Origin: Vespula vulgaris | Taxonomy: Eukaryota; Arthropoda; Insecta; Hymenoptera; Vespidae | Assembly (NCBI RefSeq): GCF_905475345.1 | Contig: NC_066590.1 | Coordinates: 9,258,501-9,322,500 of the forward strand | Direction of reading: 5' to 3' | Length of the DNA stretch: 64,000 bases | Part shown: positions 49,928 through 63,119 of the stretch, piece by piece | Position numbering within the stretch: position 1 is the first letter of the stretch | How the letters are laid out: each line of letters starts with the position of its first letter | Position numbers and translations under genes: made by a program | Notes under the pieces: generated by a model | What the model saw: the letters and a program-made list of their open reading frames with translations, nothing else | Told to the model about the DNA's origin: nothing | The model's database searches: none

Positions 49928-52621
49928 ATAGAAATACAGATATAGATATATCGAAGAGGAAATATCATTTATCTATATTCTTAGATCTTTATCCAATTTA
50001 AGAAGTAGCTTCGTCAACGGGAATATTACATGTGATACGCAGTTATGAAAATCAGGACGCGGAAAACGCATACCAGTGTGTTTATATACGATCGTTGACT
50101 TTTCTCTCTCTCTTTCTTTATATTTCTTTTCTTTTTCTTATTCTTGATAATATATTAAAGACAATTATATAATGTATTGATAATTTAATCCTATAATTAC
50201 CAGCAAAACAGAAACGTCAAACTTAGAAACAAATATAATGAACCTTATTAAAAAAGATATAAATATAAATATAAATTTCTAAAAATAAAGAAAAAGAAGG
50301 AAAAAATAAAAATTTTTAATGTTACATCACCGAGAGAGAAATTTCACTTCAATCTGGTTTTATTTGACGTGCGTAATTAATTCTATCAATATTTTAACGT
50401 GATTGGCCGATGATGATCGAACGTACACACGTCCGATTCGTTTCCTTGAGATAATTTTCTCTTACCGGAACGAAATATCGTTGTTATCGTCTTTGCTCTG
50501 AAATAAACCAGAAGACGTTATGTAAATTTGAGATCGATTACGCGGATCGGAAATCAACGACACACATATGCATTTGTGTATATGTGTGTATGTGTGTGTA
50601 CGTATCGTACAGAGAAATGAAAAATAAATAATAAGAGCATCGTTGATAGCTTTCCTTCTTATTTTTATATGAAAGTTTATGTAAGGCTGATTCGAGATAA
50701 CGATTTTTAGATTAAGAAAATATTTTTTATATAAACAATATAACAACGAAATAATGCTTATATCATTTAAATCACGTACGATTGTGATGAAATTCTTTTT
50801 TTTTCTTTCTTTTTTTCCAACGATTTTTTCTCTCCCTTTTCCTTTCTTTTCTTTTTCGTCCAAATGTAAAATAATAAATGAAGCAACGAAATTCAATGTT
50901 ATTGTTCATCGAAGATATTTAATTACTTTTATTCGTATTTATATACAACAGTTCGGCAAAATCGTTCAATCGTTTTCTCTAATTCGTCGAGATATTCTCT
51001 ACGAATGTCGATGAAAGTGCATTAAACAGTCTGGTGCGAATGTATCGGGTTAGTTATGTAAAGTCGAAAGTTCTCATCGGAAGTAAACCGCGATATGTCC
51101 ACGTTTCCACATTAAATTTTGGTCCATGATACCAAACGCAAATTTTTCAAGAATGAGAAAATAAGAAAAAATAGAAACAAGTATATTTATCGCAATTGTC
51201 GATCTATATAATGTATTATTGCAATTACTCGATACCAAGAGATTGCTCGTGGAAACGTAAAATAAATTTGAGATAAATATCACAAATTATATGTCTAAGT
51301 AGTATGCAGCGTGCGTTTATATTATGCTATATTTGACGTACAGTAAATACTATTATATTTAAACGAGGCAATGAACGAAGAATTAATCATCTTCTTCTTT
51401 TCCTTTTGTTTTTTTTTTTTTTTATAAAACAGAGAAAGAGAGACAAAAGAAAATAATTATATTCCCTGATATTCAAGCTTGCTGACAAGTAACAAGCGGA
51501 AATGTCGAAGTAAGAAAAAAAAAAAGAAAAAAAGATAAGAAGAATGAAATATAAAAAGGATCGCAAGATAGATCTAACGATTTGGACGATCGCGTGGATA
51601 GGAGATCAATGATTTTGATTTTTTTACGTGGAACGGAATGAACTTTGATCAGTATTATAATATCTGCTTTTTGATTGGTACTAAAATACGAAGAAAATGT
51701 TTTTTTCATTAGTTTGTTCGTTCCTTCGTGCGTCCGTTCGTTCGGCGTTTTTTCTTTTTTTCTTTCTTCTTCATCTTTTTTTCTCCAACCAAATGTTTCA
51801 ATCGCGATCTCGTTAGTTAATTTTTATTTTTCTTTTTACATTTTTACGAATATATAAGCATACCTCCTTGGTGAAAGCAAACGAAAGTACGCTACGATGT
51901 TTATTACGTCATGTCGCGATTCGAGGAAGATACCAGCAAGAATTTTATTTGATTTCGTTGATTATAATTGTTTTGAATTTATATTACGAGTGTGTATGTG
52001 AACGCATTAATATCATTCTTTTCACGTTCGAATGATTTTATCGCTGTCCACAGAATAAATATGCAAAACACGATGATCTTAAAACATAGTCCTTAGAAAC
52101 CAGTTTGTTTCGTATTTGAAAACATGAAAATAAATCTTACCAAACTTAGATTTGTAATAAATTAATCATTAAATCTACTGTTTGAAAATACATAATTCGA
52201 ACGTGTCAACCTTCTATTTCATTATATTTGAATCACGTAAATAGTAATTCAAAACAGGAGCAATAAAAATCATATTATTTATATTGGAATCATTTATAGA
52301 ATTTTTATCGATCATTTTCTTTCCTTCTCCTTTTCTTTTTTCTTTTTTTTTATCTACTCACAGAATACACTCTATAATGGGATTAAACTCACGAAACTTT
52401 GTACTATGCTTTGTATACTTATTGCATATATATTTATATATAATTTTAATATGTAACTCATCATGAAACACTTTCAATTCGTGATTTCCACGTTTTTGAT
52501 ATTTTTGCGATATTCGATTCTCTCTATGCTCCAACGAACGAATAATTTAAAGTCCTGTGTATTATGTATCGTTCGATGATTTCTTCGTTTTGTTTTTTTT
52601 TCTGTTTTTTCTTCTTATTCC

Positions 52622-52624
<3 letters not shown>

Positions 52625-52667
<43 letters not shown>
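52625..52667. repeat. (AT)n microsatellite
   Basis: About 21 AT units. Confidence 0.95.
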
Positions 52668-52668
<1 letters not shown>

Positions 52669-53639
52669 TTGATAAATAGTTTTGACAATATGTATAAATC
52701 ATTAAAATTTATTACAATTTTTCTTACCTATACATTGAAGACTTCAATGTTTTAGCTTGGAGGAAACGTGTCTTTGTCTTTTTTATTTGTATATCTAGTA
52801 TTAGATATAAATATTCGAAAATAAATTATTGAAGATATTTTTTCAAAGATACGAATTTTTCTTAAACAATTTCGATTTTGACAAGTGATTTTGAAAGATT
52901 TATGGGAATGAATTTTTTTAAAGAAAATTGTTCGGTATTTCAAAAAATGAAATTATTGTTTTTAATTTATCCTCTGAGAGCAAATATTTGTCAAGCCATA
53001 TAAGATCATGTTGGAATCACGAATTAATTCGCGTAACAAAACTCTCATCGTCGAAATCTATAGTCGGGCTAGATCAAGCATGAAAATTAGCAAGTGAAAT
53101 CTTGAATGAATAACTATAACTTTCAAACTTTGCTTTCGTTCCTGTGAGACGAGAATAAACTTATGTCAAATTTTACAGTATTATTTGTTTAATATAGAGT
53201 TCGGAAAGAATTTAAGAAAAAAAAAGACAACTTTAATACAATGAATCATGCTACGAAAACGGCAAATTTTTTTATTTTTTTTATTTATTTGCTATTATAA
53301 AACAAAAAAAAAGAGAAAAAGAAACAAATCCAGAACGTGTATTATTTATTCTGAGAAAGAAAAAATTTTGCTCTTTAAAAAAAATAATAAAAAATATAAA
53401 AAAAAAGGTAAAAAGAAAAAAAAAGAAAATAGATGAAAGAACATTATTACCTATCGAATCATTTCTATCTGAAATAGATCGTTAGATCCTTTATAGGTAG
53501 AATGATTTTTCGATGTTTCTCGTCGAAATGAAAATCTTCTGACAATCAACCGATCGTTTATCAGGATCCCTTCTTCGGGATCCTCGAGGAGTGAGAGAAA
53601 GAGGGAAAGGAAGAGTGTGTGTGTGAGAGAGAGAGAGAG

Positions 53640-53800
53640 ACGACGAATCCAGAGTTAAGTGTAGCGTGGAGGTGGTGCCAGGCTCCTCCTTCTAATAAAA
53701 GCCGCTCTCTAAGCGCCGGTACACAGACAGTCACAGAAAACTCGACGAGAACGGGGCCGTCGAGAGCTCCTTTAAGAACATCATTTCTTTTTATAGTTAC
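53640..53800 (+). promoter_or_regulatory. Possible distal promoter / 5' UTR exon for gene 8
   Basis: A GC-richer block contains TAATAAAAG (53693-53701) and an ACAGTC initiator-like site with its A at 53729, in the right order and near the right spacing. Gene 8 has a good acceptor at 55371 ahead of its ATG, so an upstream non-coding exon must exist; this is one candidate. I see no strong donor. Confidence 0.2.
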
Positions 53801-55029
53801 TGAATCGAAAGTTTTTTTTAAATAAATTTTGGAAACTGTTACGTACGCATACGTATAAATATTAATTTGTACATATACATACATATATATATATGTATAC
53901 ATATACATACATATATATATATACACACACACACATAAAGATCGAATTATTTATACATATACGTGTTTTGTGGTGACTTCGACGTGGCCTTTGTTCTCTA
54001 TTTTTCATTAACTGTGAACTTCTCCCCGTACCACTTACCTCGTTACACCAAAGTGTATGAAAAATCAGGAAAAATTCGTTGATCGTGCGACGAAGGTGAT
54101 TATGTGAGGAAAAAAAAATAAAAAAAAAAATTTTATTATTGATAAGTCGTTTCATGGTACACATATGTTAATCCGTGGAATTTTCTTAGAGATTCGACGA
54201 GTTTTCTTGGCGTGTTAATCGAAGCACGTGTCGGCGGCGACAGATAGGAATAGGAATGGAAAATGGAAATGACTTGAAAGTTATTTCTGAAGGAAATATT
54301 TTCATAGAGGGAAGTGAAATCTTTGAGTGAGAGATCGTAAATCGTTAAAGAAATTGATCCAGAGGGGAAAAAAAAGAAAAAAAGAGGAAAATCGTGATTC
54401 AAAAGTATGTGATTTCGTCGATAATTTCACTTTCCGTGTCGGGTGTTGGAAAAAAAAAGAAGAAAACAGTATATATTACGCTCGTTCGTTCTGATATATC
54501 TTGTTTCTTGGCTGGAAATAAATTTCGACGAATTAAAATGTAACTTAAGTAATTGACCTCGAGACTATAGAATATCGCAATACCGTCGATCGTCAAGTAG
54601 AAAATAATGTGTGCGTTGAATCGGTATTGTCTTAACGTGACAACAATGATCGTCATAAGTCATTTCCTTGACGTCAATCAATTCTTTACACCGACCACCC
54701 ACTTGTTCAAATGAAAATTAATCACCAATAATATTATGAATAATTATCGATTTTAACATTTATTCTATCGTAACGATATTCTATCAAACGATATCGTAGT
54801 ATAGACGAAAAAATAACGAAAGAAAGAAAAAAAAAAAAAGAAAAAAGCGAATTATTTTTTTCACGAAGGTACAACAACTTTACGTCGTTATTCAAAATTC
54901 TCCCGTTATGAAGATGCGAACGGCATCTTCGGACTTTCATTCGGTCGAAAGTGATAGTCTTTAGCAGAACACCATGCTCGAGAAAGGAGAGCCTTTCCTC
55001 TCTTCTCCTCTTCCTCCACTTCCCTCCTT

Positions 55030-55105
55030 CCACTATCATCATCACCATCACCATCACCACTACCATCACCACTACCATCACCAGCACCACCACCATCACC
55101 TTTCT
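55030..55105. repeat. Imperfect CAC/CAT trinucleotide-hexanucleotide repeat
   Basis: Interrupted CATCAC and CACCAC units upstream of gene 8. All frames through it are repeat shadows. Confidence 0.85.
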
Positions 55106-55492
55106 TTCTTCCTATCGATCTTCCAAGCTCCCTCACTTGTACCTTATTTTAAATTCTTTTCAATTCGTTTCCGGTCTGCACTAATGCGTTCTTGGCATGA
55201 TATCGTTATTATAATATGTTTAACGCGCATGACCTTCGAAGAAGACATAGAAAAATCTAGACGCGTTGTTCATAATCGTCATCATTATCATCGTCGTCAT
55301 CATCAACATCATCATTATTATCATCACACATTTTTACCAAAAATACGAAGATCATTCTCTTTCGTTTGCAGAAAGACGTTGTGACCATAAGAAAATAGAA
55401 AAGAAGAGAAGAAAGAGGAGGAAGGGAAGAAAAGAATAGAAAAAAGAAGAAAAAAGAGAGCAGAAAGAACGAAGAAAAAAAGAAAAATCATA

Positions 55493-55682
55493 ATGAGGTA
55501 TACAATGGTGACTCTGGTAGCTGCGATCAGCGTTCTCGCATTGGTTAGCTCACATCCTGTGCCACAAGAAAGAGGGTTTCGATCGGAGGTAAGTGAATAG
55601 GATACAAATTCGAACATTCTTTTCACTCTCTCTCTCTCTCTCTTTCTCTGTCTCTCTTTAACTCTGTCTTTTTCTCCTCCTT

Positions 55683-55728
<46 letters not shown>

Positions 55729-58700
55729 ATAATAATTAATAACTTTACGTGAACTTTCTAAAAATCGTTCTAACGTATAGGGTATAAGAATGCAAGTGGA
55801 AGCAATGCGAAGAACGAATTATACAAGGCAAAAAGAAAAAGAAAGAAATAGGGATTGACTTTGTTAATAGAATCGTTTAACACGGAAAAAAACAACTTTG
55901 TGTTGCCATATTCGATTCCGTTTGAGCGAGCATTCTATATACTGTGTGTACGATAAATTAACTATAGGCATGACGGTCATCGAAAAATAATGAAGAATAA
56001 AAAATTCGTTGGAAAATCAAATTATTTCACGAGCATTGCCAAATTACGTAATCGGGAGTATTATGACAACTTTCACTGTGTCACTAGGTCACTTTATCCT
56101 TTATGGAAAACTGGTCCGGACTGGCCTTTTGTCTCTCGATATGCTCAAGCTCGGAGAAAGTTAAATTTCTACGACATATATATGCATGTATGTGTCCCTA
56201 TATATTTATTCTACACACACACGTACACACACACACACAAGAGAGATTATACATACATATAGTTTATACACACATATAGTTCTTGATTGTCGTGAGTATC
56301 GTCATAAATTAATTGTAACAATCGAATTATTAATTGCATCCTTTTCCTTACTTAAAAGCGATAGCTTTCGCCTCAAATCAATCGGTGAAAATAAATAAAG
56401 ATCACGAGAGAGTGAGATCTCCTTTCCTGGAAGAAAGAAAAAGTACAAAAATATATATAGTTAAGAAAAAAGAAAAAGAAAAGAGAAGGAAACAAAGAAA
56501 GAAAAAGAAAAAAAAATTAATATCGAACATACGTTCACGATGATGATAATATTTGTCTAGAAATTATGAATATCTCGTTGTCGTGTAAACGTTAACGTTC
56601 GACATTGTCGTTATTCAACAAAGGAAAAGAAAGAGGTATCAAATAGTCGCAACTGGTTGAAAGTTTTATCTTAACGTGACGAAACGGAGTCAGTCACGTG
56701 GAAAATTCGAAATTACCGTTCGTCAAAAGGATCGAGTTAAAATAATCGAGAAATTATTTGTGAGAGAAGAAAAAGAGTTACGATGTTAAAACGTTCGACA
56801 ATCGATCAATGTCTATGATAAAACATATACTTACTTACGCGGATACACATATACGTGTACGCGCATATACAAATATACGCGTACAAACATACACATACAC
56901 ATACACACACACGTATATATACATTGAAGCAAATAGACAGATGGAATAACGTTGTATGGTCCACAAACGAAATTGCGGGAGTCCGAAGCCATCATGGCTG
57001 ACTCTCCTCTCGTCTCTTTTAGTCCGACACTTTCACTGGCCGCGAACGCTACGAAGTCGGCGGACACTTTCTTCGAGCTCGATCGATGTGCCCAATGGAA
57101 AGTGCAGTCTTAACACATACACGTACATATACGCAAACACACATACACACACATACATATATATACACGCATGCATAATTACGCAGATAGTGCGTTTTAA
57201 TGCGATAAGCACGAAACGTACGTACGAAGATCTACGATTCGTTCATGAGAATTAATCTTCGATCGAATTAAAAAAAAAAAAGAAGCGTTTTTATTTCTAA
57301 TCCTTTTAAAGAGTATCTCTCCATCGAAATACGTGATTTTTTGATAATATATTTTTTTTCAATTACAAAACAATAATTGCTAAAGATTTTCTCTTTTTTT
57401 TTTCTTTCTTAATCTTTCATTCTATGAACGAATTTATCTGATGTCGTGATGTTTCTAATTTATCTTTTAGCATCTCATTGGCATGTCAGAACTATGATAA
57501 CATTTTAATACATTGTACAACGTGGCGCCCATTAAATCACACTCGTTTTAATCGAAGGATCGTCAATTTTAATTAAGAACAAAAAAAAGATAAAGAGGTA
57601 TTATTACTTATAGTTATCTCAACAATCTCAAGAGTCATTAAATCAGTACAATAAATATTATCAACGATTATATCTTTGTTCAATTATTATCAACGATTAA
57701 TTATCTTCAATCAAACATTTCAATGAGCCATGATTGCGTCGTGATCTCGATAAAAGATTTTAAAAATTCCACAACGAAGTAAATAATAAAGATATCGTTC
57801 GATGCAATAAAACGTTCGAGTTGAATATTCTTCTTAGAAATAGTTTTGGAAGAAAACGCGGAATGCGTAAGAGAACGCGAACGAGGTTTCAGGGAAAGTG
57901 AAATGTGCTGTGGTCGGTTGAGCAACGTCATAGTGTCCCGTCGAGTGATACATGGTAACTCGATCTATTTTATTATCGAATATTTTTATATTATTCGTTG
58001 GAAAATAAACATTCGAGGAGACGAATCGATTCTACATATCATTGGATTGTTTTAACGAACTTATTCAAAATTCTATGTTTATGATCAAATAGAATCACTA
58101 ATTTTAAGTACTATCACGTGATCATTTTAATTAATCAAGAATACATAAAGAGAGAAAGAGATAGATAGATAGATAGAGATAGATAGAGAAAGAGAGAGAG
58201 AGAGAAAAAACAGAAAAAGAGATTAGCTAAACATCGACATTGATAATCTCTAATGAACTTTTCCGAACTCGTAAATCGTAAATGCATTCTTCGAGTATAG
58301 TATACGTTTGTTCCCTTACATGTTCGCTTCCACTTAAGCTGACAAATCGTTGACTCCGAGGAGTATTTACTTCCTTGATGGTAATACGAATGATTTAGCA
58401 TTATTATCAACGTCAATGGTCATGTGTATAAAAATAGAGAGAGAAAAGGAATACGGCTTGACAATTGCAGATATATTTTGCGAGAGAGAACAACAGAGAG
58501 AGAGAGAGAAAGAAAGACAAATAAAAAGAAGACATAATATCAAGAAAAAGGCCAAACGAAATTTTTTTCAGGCTCTCGATCGGTTGTTAATGGTCGAAGC
58601 GGAAAAGGAAGCTGCACTAAGGAGTAAAAGGACAATTGGTATCCTTCGTCAACTGTTTCCAGATATCTCTCAGGTGAGAGCTGACGCCTGGTAATTGGGG

Positions 58701-60066
58701 GCAAAATAAAATTAAAAAAAAAAAGAAAATGAATAATAATCCAATTGAAATGAGTTAAAAAATTGAAACGATCGATCAAAGAGGGCTATTTAAATATTTA
58801 CTTGATTACGTTAAAATAGATTCCATCGATGATCCTCAGAAAGAATTTTTTATTAAAATTTTGATCATCTTTTAAAGATCATGATCTTTAAAATGTCTTA
58901 ACGTATGGGTTCATACGATAGTTCAGCTTTCAATTGGAATTACTGTTGAGAAAGTTATTCGTTTGTTCTTCATATTTATATTTATTAATTCAATCTCAAT
59001 GCAATTCGATGCGACTCGATCGTCCATCTGTTTGTAAAAGAAAGCAGAGCTTTCAGAAAAATCCTTTATAAGGATTTTTAATCTCTTCGATTTCAATTAA
59101 TTTCGCGTATATAAAGTGAAATTGGAAAATTTATCTATTGAACTAAATCGATGATCAATGAAATGGGTGTTGCTGCGTTAAAACGAGATTTCATCGATCA
59201 AGATATTTTTCATTGCTCAATTTATTGTCGAATTTCTCTCTGTTTTCTACATGCCGTTATGTGTGTGTGTGTGTGTGTGTGTATGTGAATGTATATCCTA
59301 GATTGAAGTAAGACGGCATGACGGTAGCGATTTACCACGGACCATTCCTTTTTTTGTATGCCGGCCGACACTTTTACGCGACAGAAATCGATTTGGTAAC
59401 AAATCGGTTGCAGAAGACCAAGATCGCCATCACTTTATATTCCGAGATCGTTCTAAATTATTTCAAAATCATCGAATGCTCGGCATCGATCCTTTTTGGA
59501 AATCATTTTCTACAAGAGTTAGAAGGCTATTCAGAATTGTCGTTGTCGTCGTCGTTGTCGTTGTTGTCACCGTCGTTGTCATTGTCTTGTTTTGTCGTTG
59601 TTTGTCGTTGTTTGTCGGAAGAAAAACATAATCAAAAAAAAAGAAAAAAAAGGAAAAAAATCATTGCCAAAAAGAGAAAAGGATGGAAAAAGGGGCAAAC
59701 GATGCTTCTTCCTTCCGGTTAAGTGATGTTGTTTTTTAGATGATTGATAACAAGGTGAACGCTATAGTCGCGGAAGTCTTCCGTGTCCTTGGCCCGATCG
59801 TACTACGCAACGTCCTTGGCAATAATAATAGCGAAGGTGGTGGCAGCGGTACTGGAAGAGCGAACAACGATGGCTCGACCGTAATGATAGCATCGCCTTT
59901 CGACGACGATCAGCAGGACAAGGATAATGACAATGGTGCTCGCGTTGATTCGATCAGTTTGAACGATTCCAGAGTTCCGATTTCTCTTCCTACCTTTCCA
60001 CCAGACAACGATGAAGTTACTAAGGCATCGAACACTACTACTACTACCACTACCACCACCACCACC

Positions 60067-60099
<33 letters not shown>

Positions 60100-60183
60100 C
60101 CTACTACGACAACAATTGCTACTACTACGACATCAGCAACGATCGAGAACGCAACAAACGATCTCAATACCTCGATATTGTGA
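55493..60183 (+). CDS. Gene 8: secreted protein with RSKR site, helical core and poly-Thr tail (3 exons)
   Basis: Predicted exons: 55493-55588, 58572-58673 and 59740-60183 (both introns phase 0; donors GAG/GTAAGT and CAG/GTGAGA), giving 213 residues. An acceptor TTCGTTTGCAG at 55371 implies a spliced 5' UTR. The signal peptide is MRYTMVTLVAAISVLALVSS, then HPVPQE. Exon 2 is an amphipathic helix ending in RSKR (49-52), a furin-type site. The mature part begins TIGILRQLFPDIS and continues in exon 3 as MIDNKVNAIVAEVFRVLGPI, a hydrophobic helix. After it come a Gly/Asn-rich linker, an acidic stretch (FDDDQQDKDNDN) and, from about residue 165, more than 25 Thr with a few Pro. The Thr run could be O-glycosylated. 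AATAAA follows at 60723. The first 100 residues are convincing; no family recognised. Confidence 0.72.
55626..55726. repeat. (TC)n and (AT)n microsatellites in gene 8 intron 1
   Basis: CT repeats at about 55626-55660 and AT at 55687-55726. Confidence 0.95.
60031..60120 (+). repeat. ACN codon repeat encoding poly-Thr in gene 8
   Basis: Alternating ACT and ACC codons, nearly uninterrupted, form a coding microsatellite. The antisense frame is a Val run and is not a gene. Confidence 0.95.
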
Positions 60184-62296
60184 TCGTTTGCCGCAAAATT
60201 GCGGGTAAAATTTTCGACGATTATTCGATCGTACGGTTGTCTTTTTGGTCTCGCTCTTCACTTCTTTTCTTTTTTTTCGCTGCTGATTGTTATCTCGTCA
60301 CAAAGATGACCGCACACAAAGAGTACTACTGCGGAAATTCTTCAATTTGTTTCTCCGGATATTTTTTTTTATATATCTCATTGCTCTGTATTCATATATA
60401 TGTCTCCTCTGTATATCGTGCTAACTCATATTATATATATGATATGGGACCTTTTCATCAATGGGACAACCATGGCTTTTGATTGAAAATTTTCTGGACG
60501 ATCTTTTACCGCGCTCGAAAGACAGCTGCGGTTATCAAATTTATTCAGATAAAATTGTGATGTCTCGAGAGTTCTGTGTATACTTTTTTCATCTAACTTT
60601 TTGGGATCTCTTTTCTTCTCTTTCTCTCTTTTGCTCTTTCTCTCTGCCTCCTCTTCTCTATGTACATGTTTACTTTTTGTCTTCAATTAATTGCAAAATC
60701 TAATGCAAATCATGGCAGATATAATAAAATCCATATCATCGATCGATCGTTTCTCGAAGATACTATTTCATATCCGTATTTCATATTTCGTAAACATGAA
60801 AGGTGTCCGTCTGTCATTGAGTTATAGCAATGATTTGATTCTAATTTCTTATTGTTTTAAAAAAATCAAAAAAAAAAAAGGAGGAATGTAAAAACCTGGA
60901 AACAAAATAGCAAGCAATTGGTACAAATTGATCGTGCCCGAATGAAACAAAACGTTTAATCGTCTAAAAGCGATTAATTAGATTTTAGTGTATATAATGT
61001 ATACACTTATTCGTAAGTAATAATTTTATTATTATAAAAAAAGTAACTCTTTGATAGAAATTCAATCCCCTCCCTCTTTTACCCTCATTTAGAATATTAA
61101 CAATTGTAATTTATTGATATTGTAATCAATTATTAATTAGTTCTTCATTGAAATCAGCCAATTTCAAGACATTGTGCGTGAATGTAAAATCGCGTGCTTA
61201 TTCGACTAATCGTGATCTACCAAGCGTCAAAGAATCAATCTTTTTCTCTCTTTCTTTTTCTTCTTTCTATTTCTTTTCTTATCCTTTATAGTCGAAAAAC
61301 GTTATAATTATGTAATTAAGCTGATAAATGATTAAGATAAAAGAAACTTAAAAAGTTATTAGAACTCTGTAAACATGAAAAACATCTTAGGCAATCGTCT
61401 GAATAATTTAATATGACGAAATAAAAATAAGTGTATGACGTAACTTAACGTAATATTGTTTAGAAATCTGAAAAAAATTCGCTTGTCCCTAATGAACGTA
61501 ACGAACGAGATTATTTTTTTGAGAATATAATTTCTCGATTTATTTCGTAGCTTTATGGGCCATCAGAATAATAAGTCTTGTCTCAAGGTTTATTTCTTAC
61601 TAAAAATAAATATCAAGAAAATGAAAGAAGCAAAACAGACAAATTTTGTAACTTGCTGGATAACGAAATTCTTTGACGCTCGAAAGTTTCATGTATATAT
61701 ACATACACACCATATATCAACACGCACGCGCGCGTGCGCGCGCAAACACACACACACACACTGATTCGTAGAATACAAAGTGAATCTAATAACTGGACTG
61801 AACTATAACTCTGTTCCTATTGAAGATGAAAAAAAAATTATAGAGTAAAATTTTAGATTGCTTATAAAGCTCCTGTCATAGCATAATGGAATTTTTAACA
61901 AAAGTACATCTGTACAAATTACAAAATGAAATTTTTTTTAATACAAAATGCAAATTACAAAATTCTTTTTATATGGATTCTACAATTTTTTTTTTTTTTT
62001 TTCTTTTATGAATTGATTTCCTCTCGTACTATTCTGAATGAAAAGATATTAGGATACAAAATTGAAAAATGATTGGTTTGTGAGATATTTTGTATAATTT
62101 TGGCTGATGATTCATACAAATTTACGAGACGTATTTTTTTTTTGGCAATATAAAAATTGAAATAAATAGTTCAGGGTGAACTAGTATATTCACGTTTACA
62201 TTTTTTTTTTTTGTAAACGCGCTATTGGACCTGCGAAAAAAGGAGAAATGATATATACCGAAGAATACGCATCTATCTCGAATCGTTTTCTTTTAG
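60184..62296. other. Spacer between gene 8 and the next exon
   Basis: Gene 8 3' UTR with AATAAA at 60723-60728, then AT-rich DNA and an alternating CG tract at 61721-61744. I looked for a signal-peptide exon for the downstream gene on the plus strand here and found none. Confidence 0.5.
61721..61744. repeat. Alternating CG/CA tract (potential Z-DNA), copy 2
   Basis: Continuous purine-pyrimidine alternation sharing CGCGCGCGTGCGCGC with the tract at 21248. Confidence 0.85.
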
Positions 62297-62542
62297 GATG
62301 TGAATCCTGAGGCAGAGAATCAGGTTAACGAGGTTGGGTCTGAATCACAAAACAACGAGGTACGGGTGCAATTTGCCGACGAACAATCAGCGAACGAGGC
62401 GGTACCGAATTTAACACCATTGGAGGACGTTGAAAGCAGCGATGACGAGAACAGAAATAAAAGGTTTTTGAACTTTGGATTAGGGGCAAGTGCAGGTGGC
62501 AGCGGAGCAGGCTCAGGCAACTTCCTTTTTGATATAATCAGG
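62297..62542 (+). CDS. Internal exon of a further secreted-type gene (gene 9, partial)
   Basis: An acceptor (TTTCTTTTAG) opens an 82-codon phase 0 frame with only one open phase, ending at donor AGG/GTAAGT. It begins DVNPEAENQVNEVGSESQNN, is acidic, then has a basic site NRNKR followed by FLNFGLGASAGGSGAGSGNF and LFDIIR. This order (acidic region, KR site, hydrophobic Gly/Ala-rich part) matches genes 6 and 8. The first exon is not visible between 60184 and here; exons 1 or 2 of gene 8 are phase-compatible donors, so it may be an alternative transcript of gene 8 or a separate gene. The remaining exons probably lie beyond 64000; a weak candidate acceptor is at 63938. Confidence 0.6.
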
Positions 62543-62746
62543 GTAAGTTAGTATCTTAATCATTAAGAAATAAGTTTCTCGATTTATCGTAACGATCTTA
62601 GAAGAGATTTAGAAATCTTTCTGTATCTTTTCTCATACCTCGTCCTATACGAAGCAAAATATATTTTATACACTAATATCTACATGCATTATATATTAAA
62701 CCAAATCAATTAATCCTATGCAATATGAGTAGTAGTTAATTATTCG

Positions 62747-62750
<4 letters not shown>

Positions 62751-62786
<36 letters not shown>
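62751..62786. repeat. (AT)n microsatellite
   Basis: About 18 AT units in the intron after the 62297 exon. Confidence 0.95.
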
Positions 62787-62790
<4 letters not shown>

Positions 62791-63119
62791 AGCATAAAAG
62801 TTATACATCTACGTATACCTTCCTTATCGATGAAATTAATTGATTTGATTTATGAAAAACATACATTATTTTATACAATAACATTTTTAACATCACGTAA
62901 AACATTTACTATGTAAAACAACTCATTTCTATATAGATGTGTATATTAAAAAAAAATTTCGTTTCGTATAGGTTTACTAATGACAATAAGTTCATATCGT
63001 AACGTCATTACATATATTTTACTTATATTATATCTTTCATATATATACATATACATACACACATATATATCTATTTATTTATTTAAATAAAACGAAGCGT
63101 TTCGATTCTGGATTCTCTT

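Larger units (their letters stand above)
42579..53600. other. 11-kb stretch, mostly non-coding
   Basis: Just upstream of the gene 7 promoter is a GC-richer block (42640-42790) that may be regulatory. The rest is AT-rich with AT microsatellites (about 45497, 47440, 49832-49927, 52625-52667) and poly-pyrimidine tracts. A possible mobile-element fragment lies near 45220, and a possible two-exon small gene at 47027-47421 is listed separately. Nothing else can be supported. Confidence 0.5.

Noticed and set aside
53561..53932. Minus-strand frame with ALDGPVLVEFSVTVCVPALR
   Set aside because: Open on both strands in a GC-rich block, no splice support; more likely a promoter or UTR.
59318..59722. 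134-codon plus-strand frame just before gene 8 exon 3
   Set aside because: It lies within gene 8 intron 2 in a different frame and has a Ser/Leu run from a GTC/GTT repeat; no acceptor fits.
59910..60167. Minus-strand poly-Val frame
   Set aside because: Antisense of the gene 8 Thr run.
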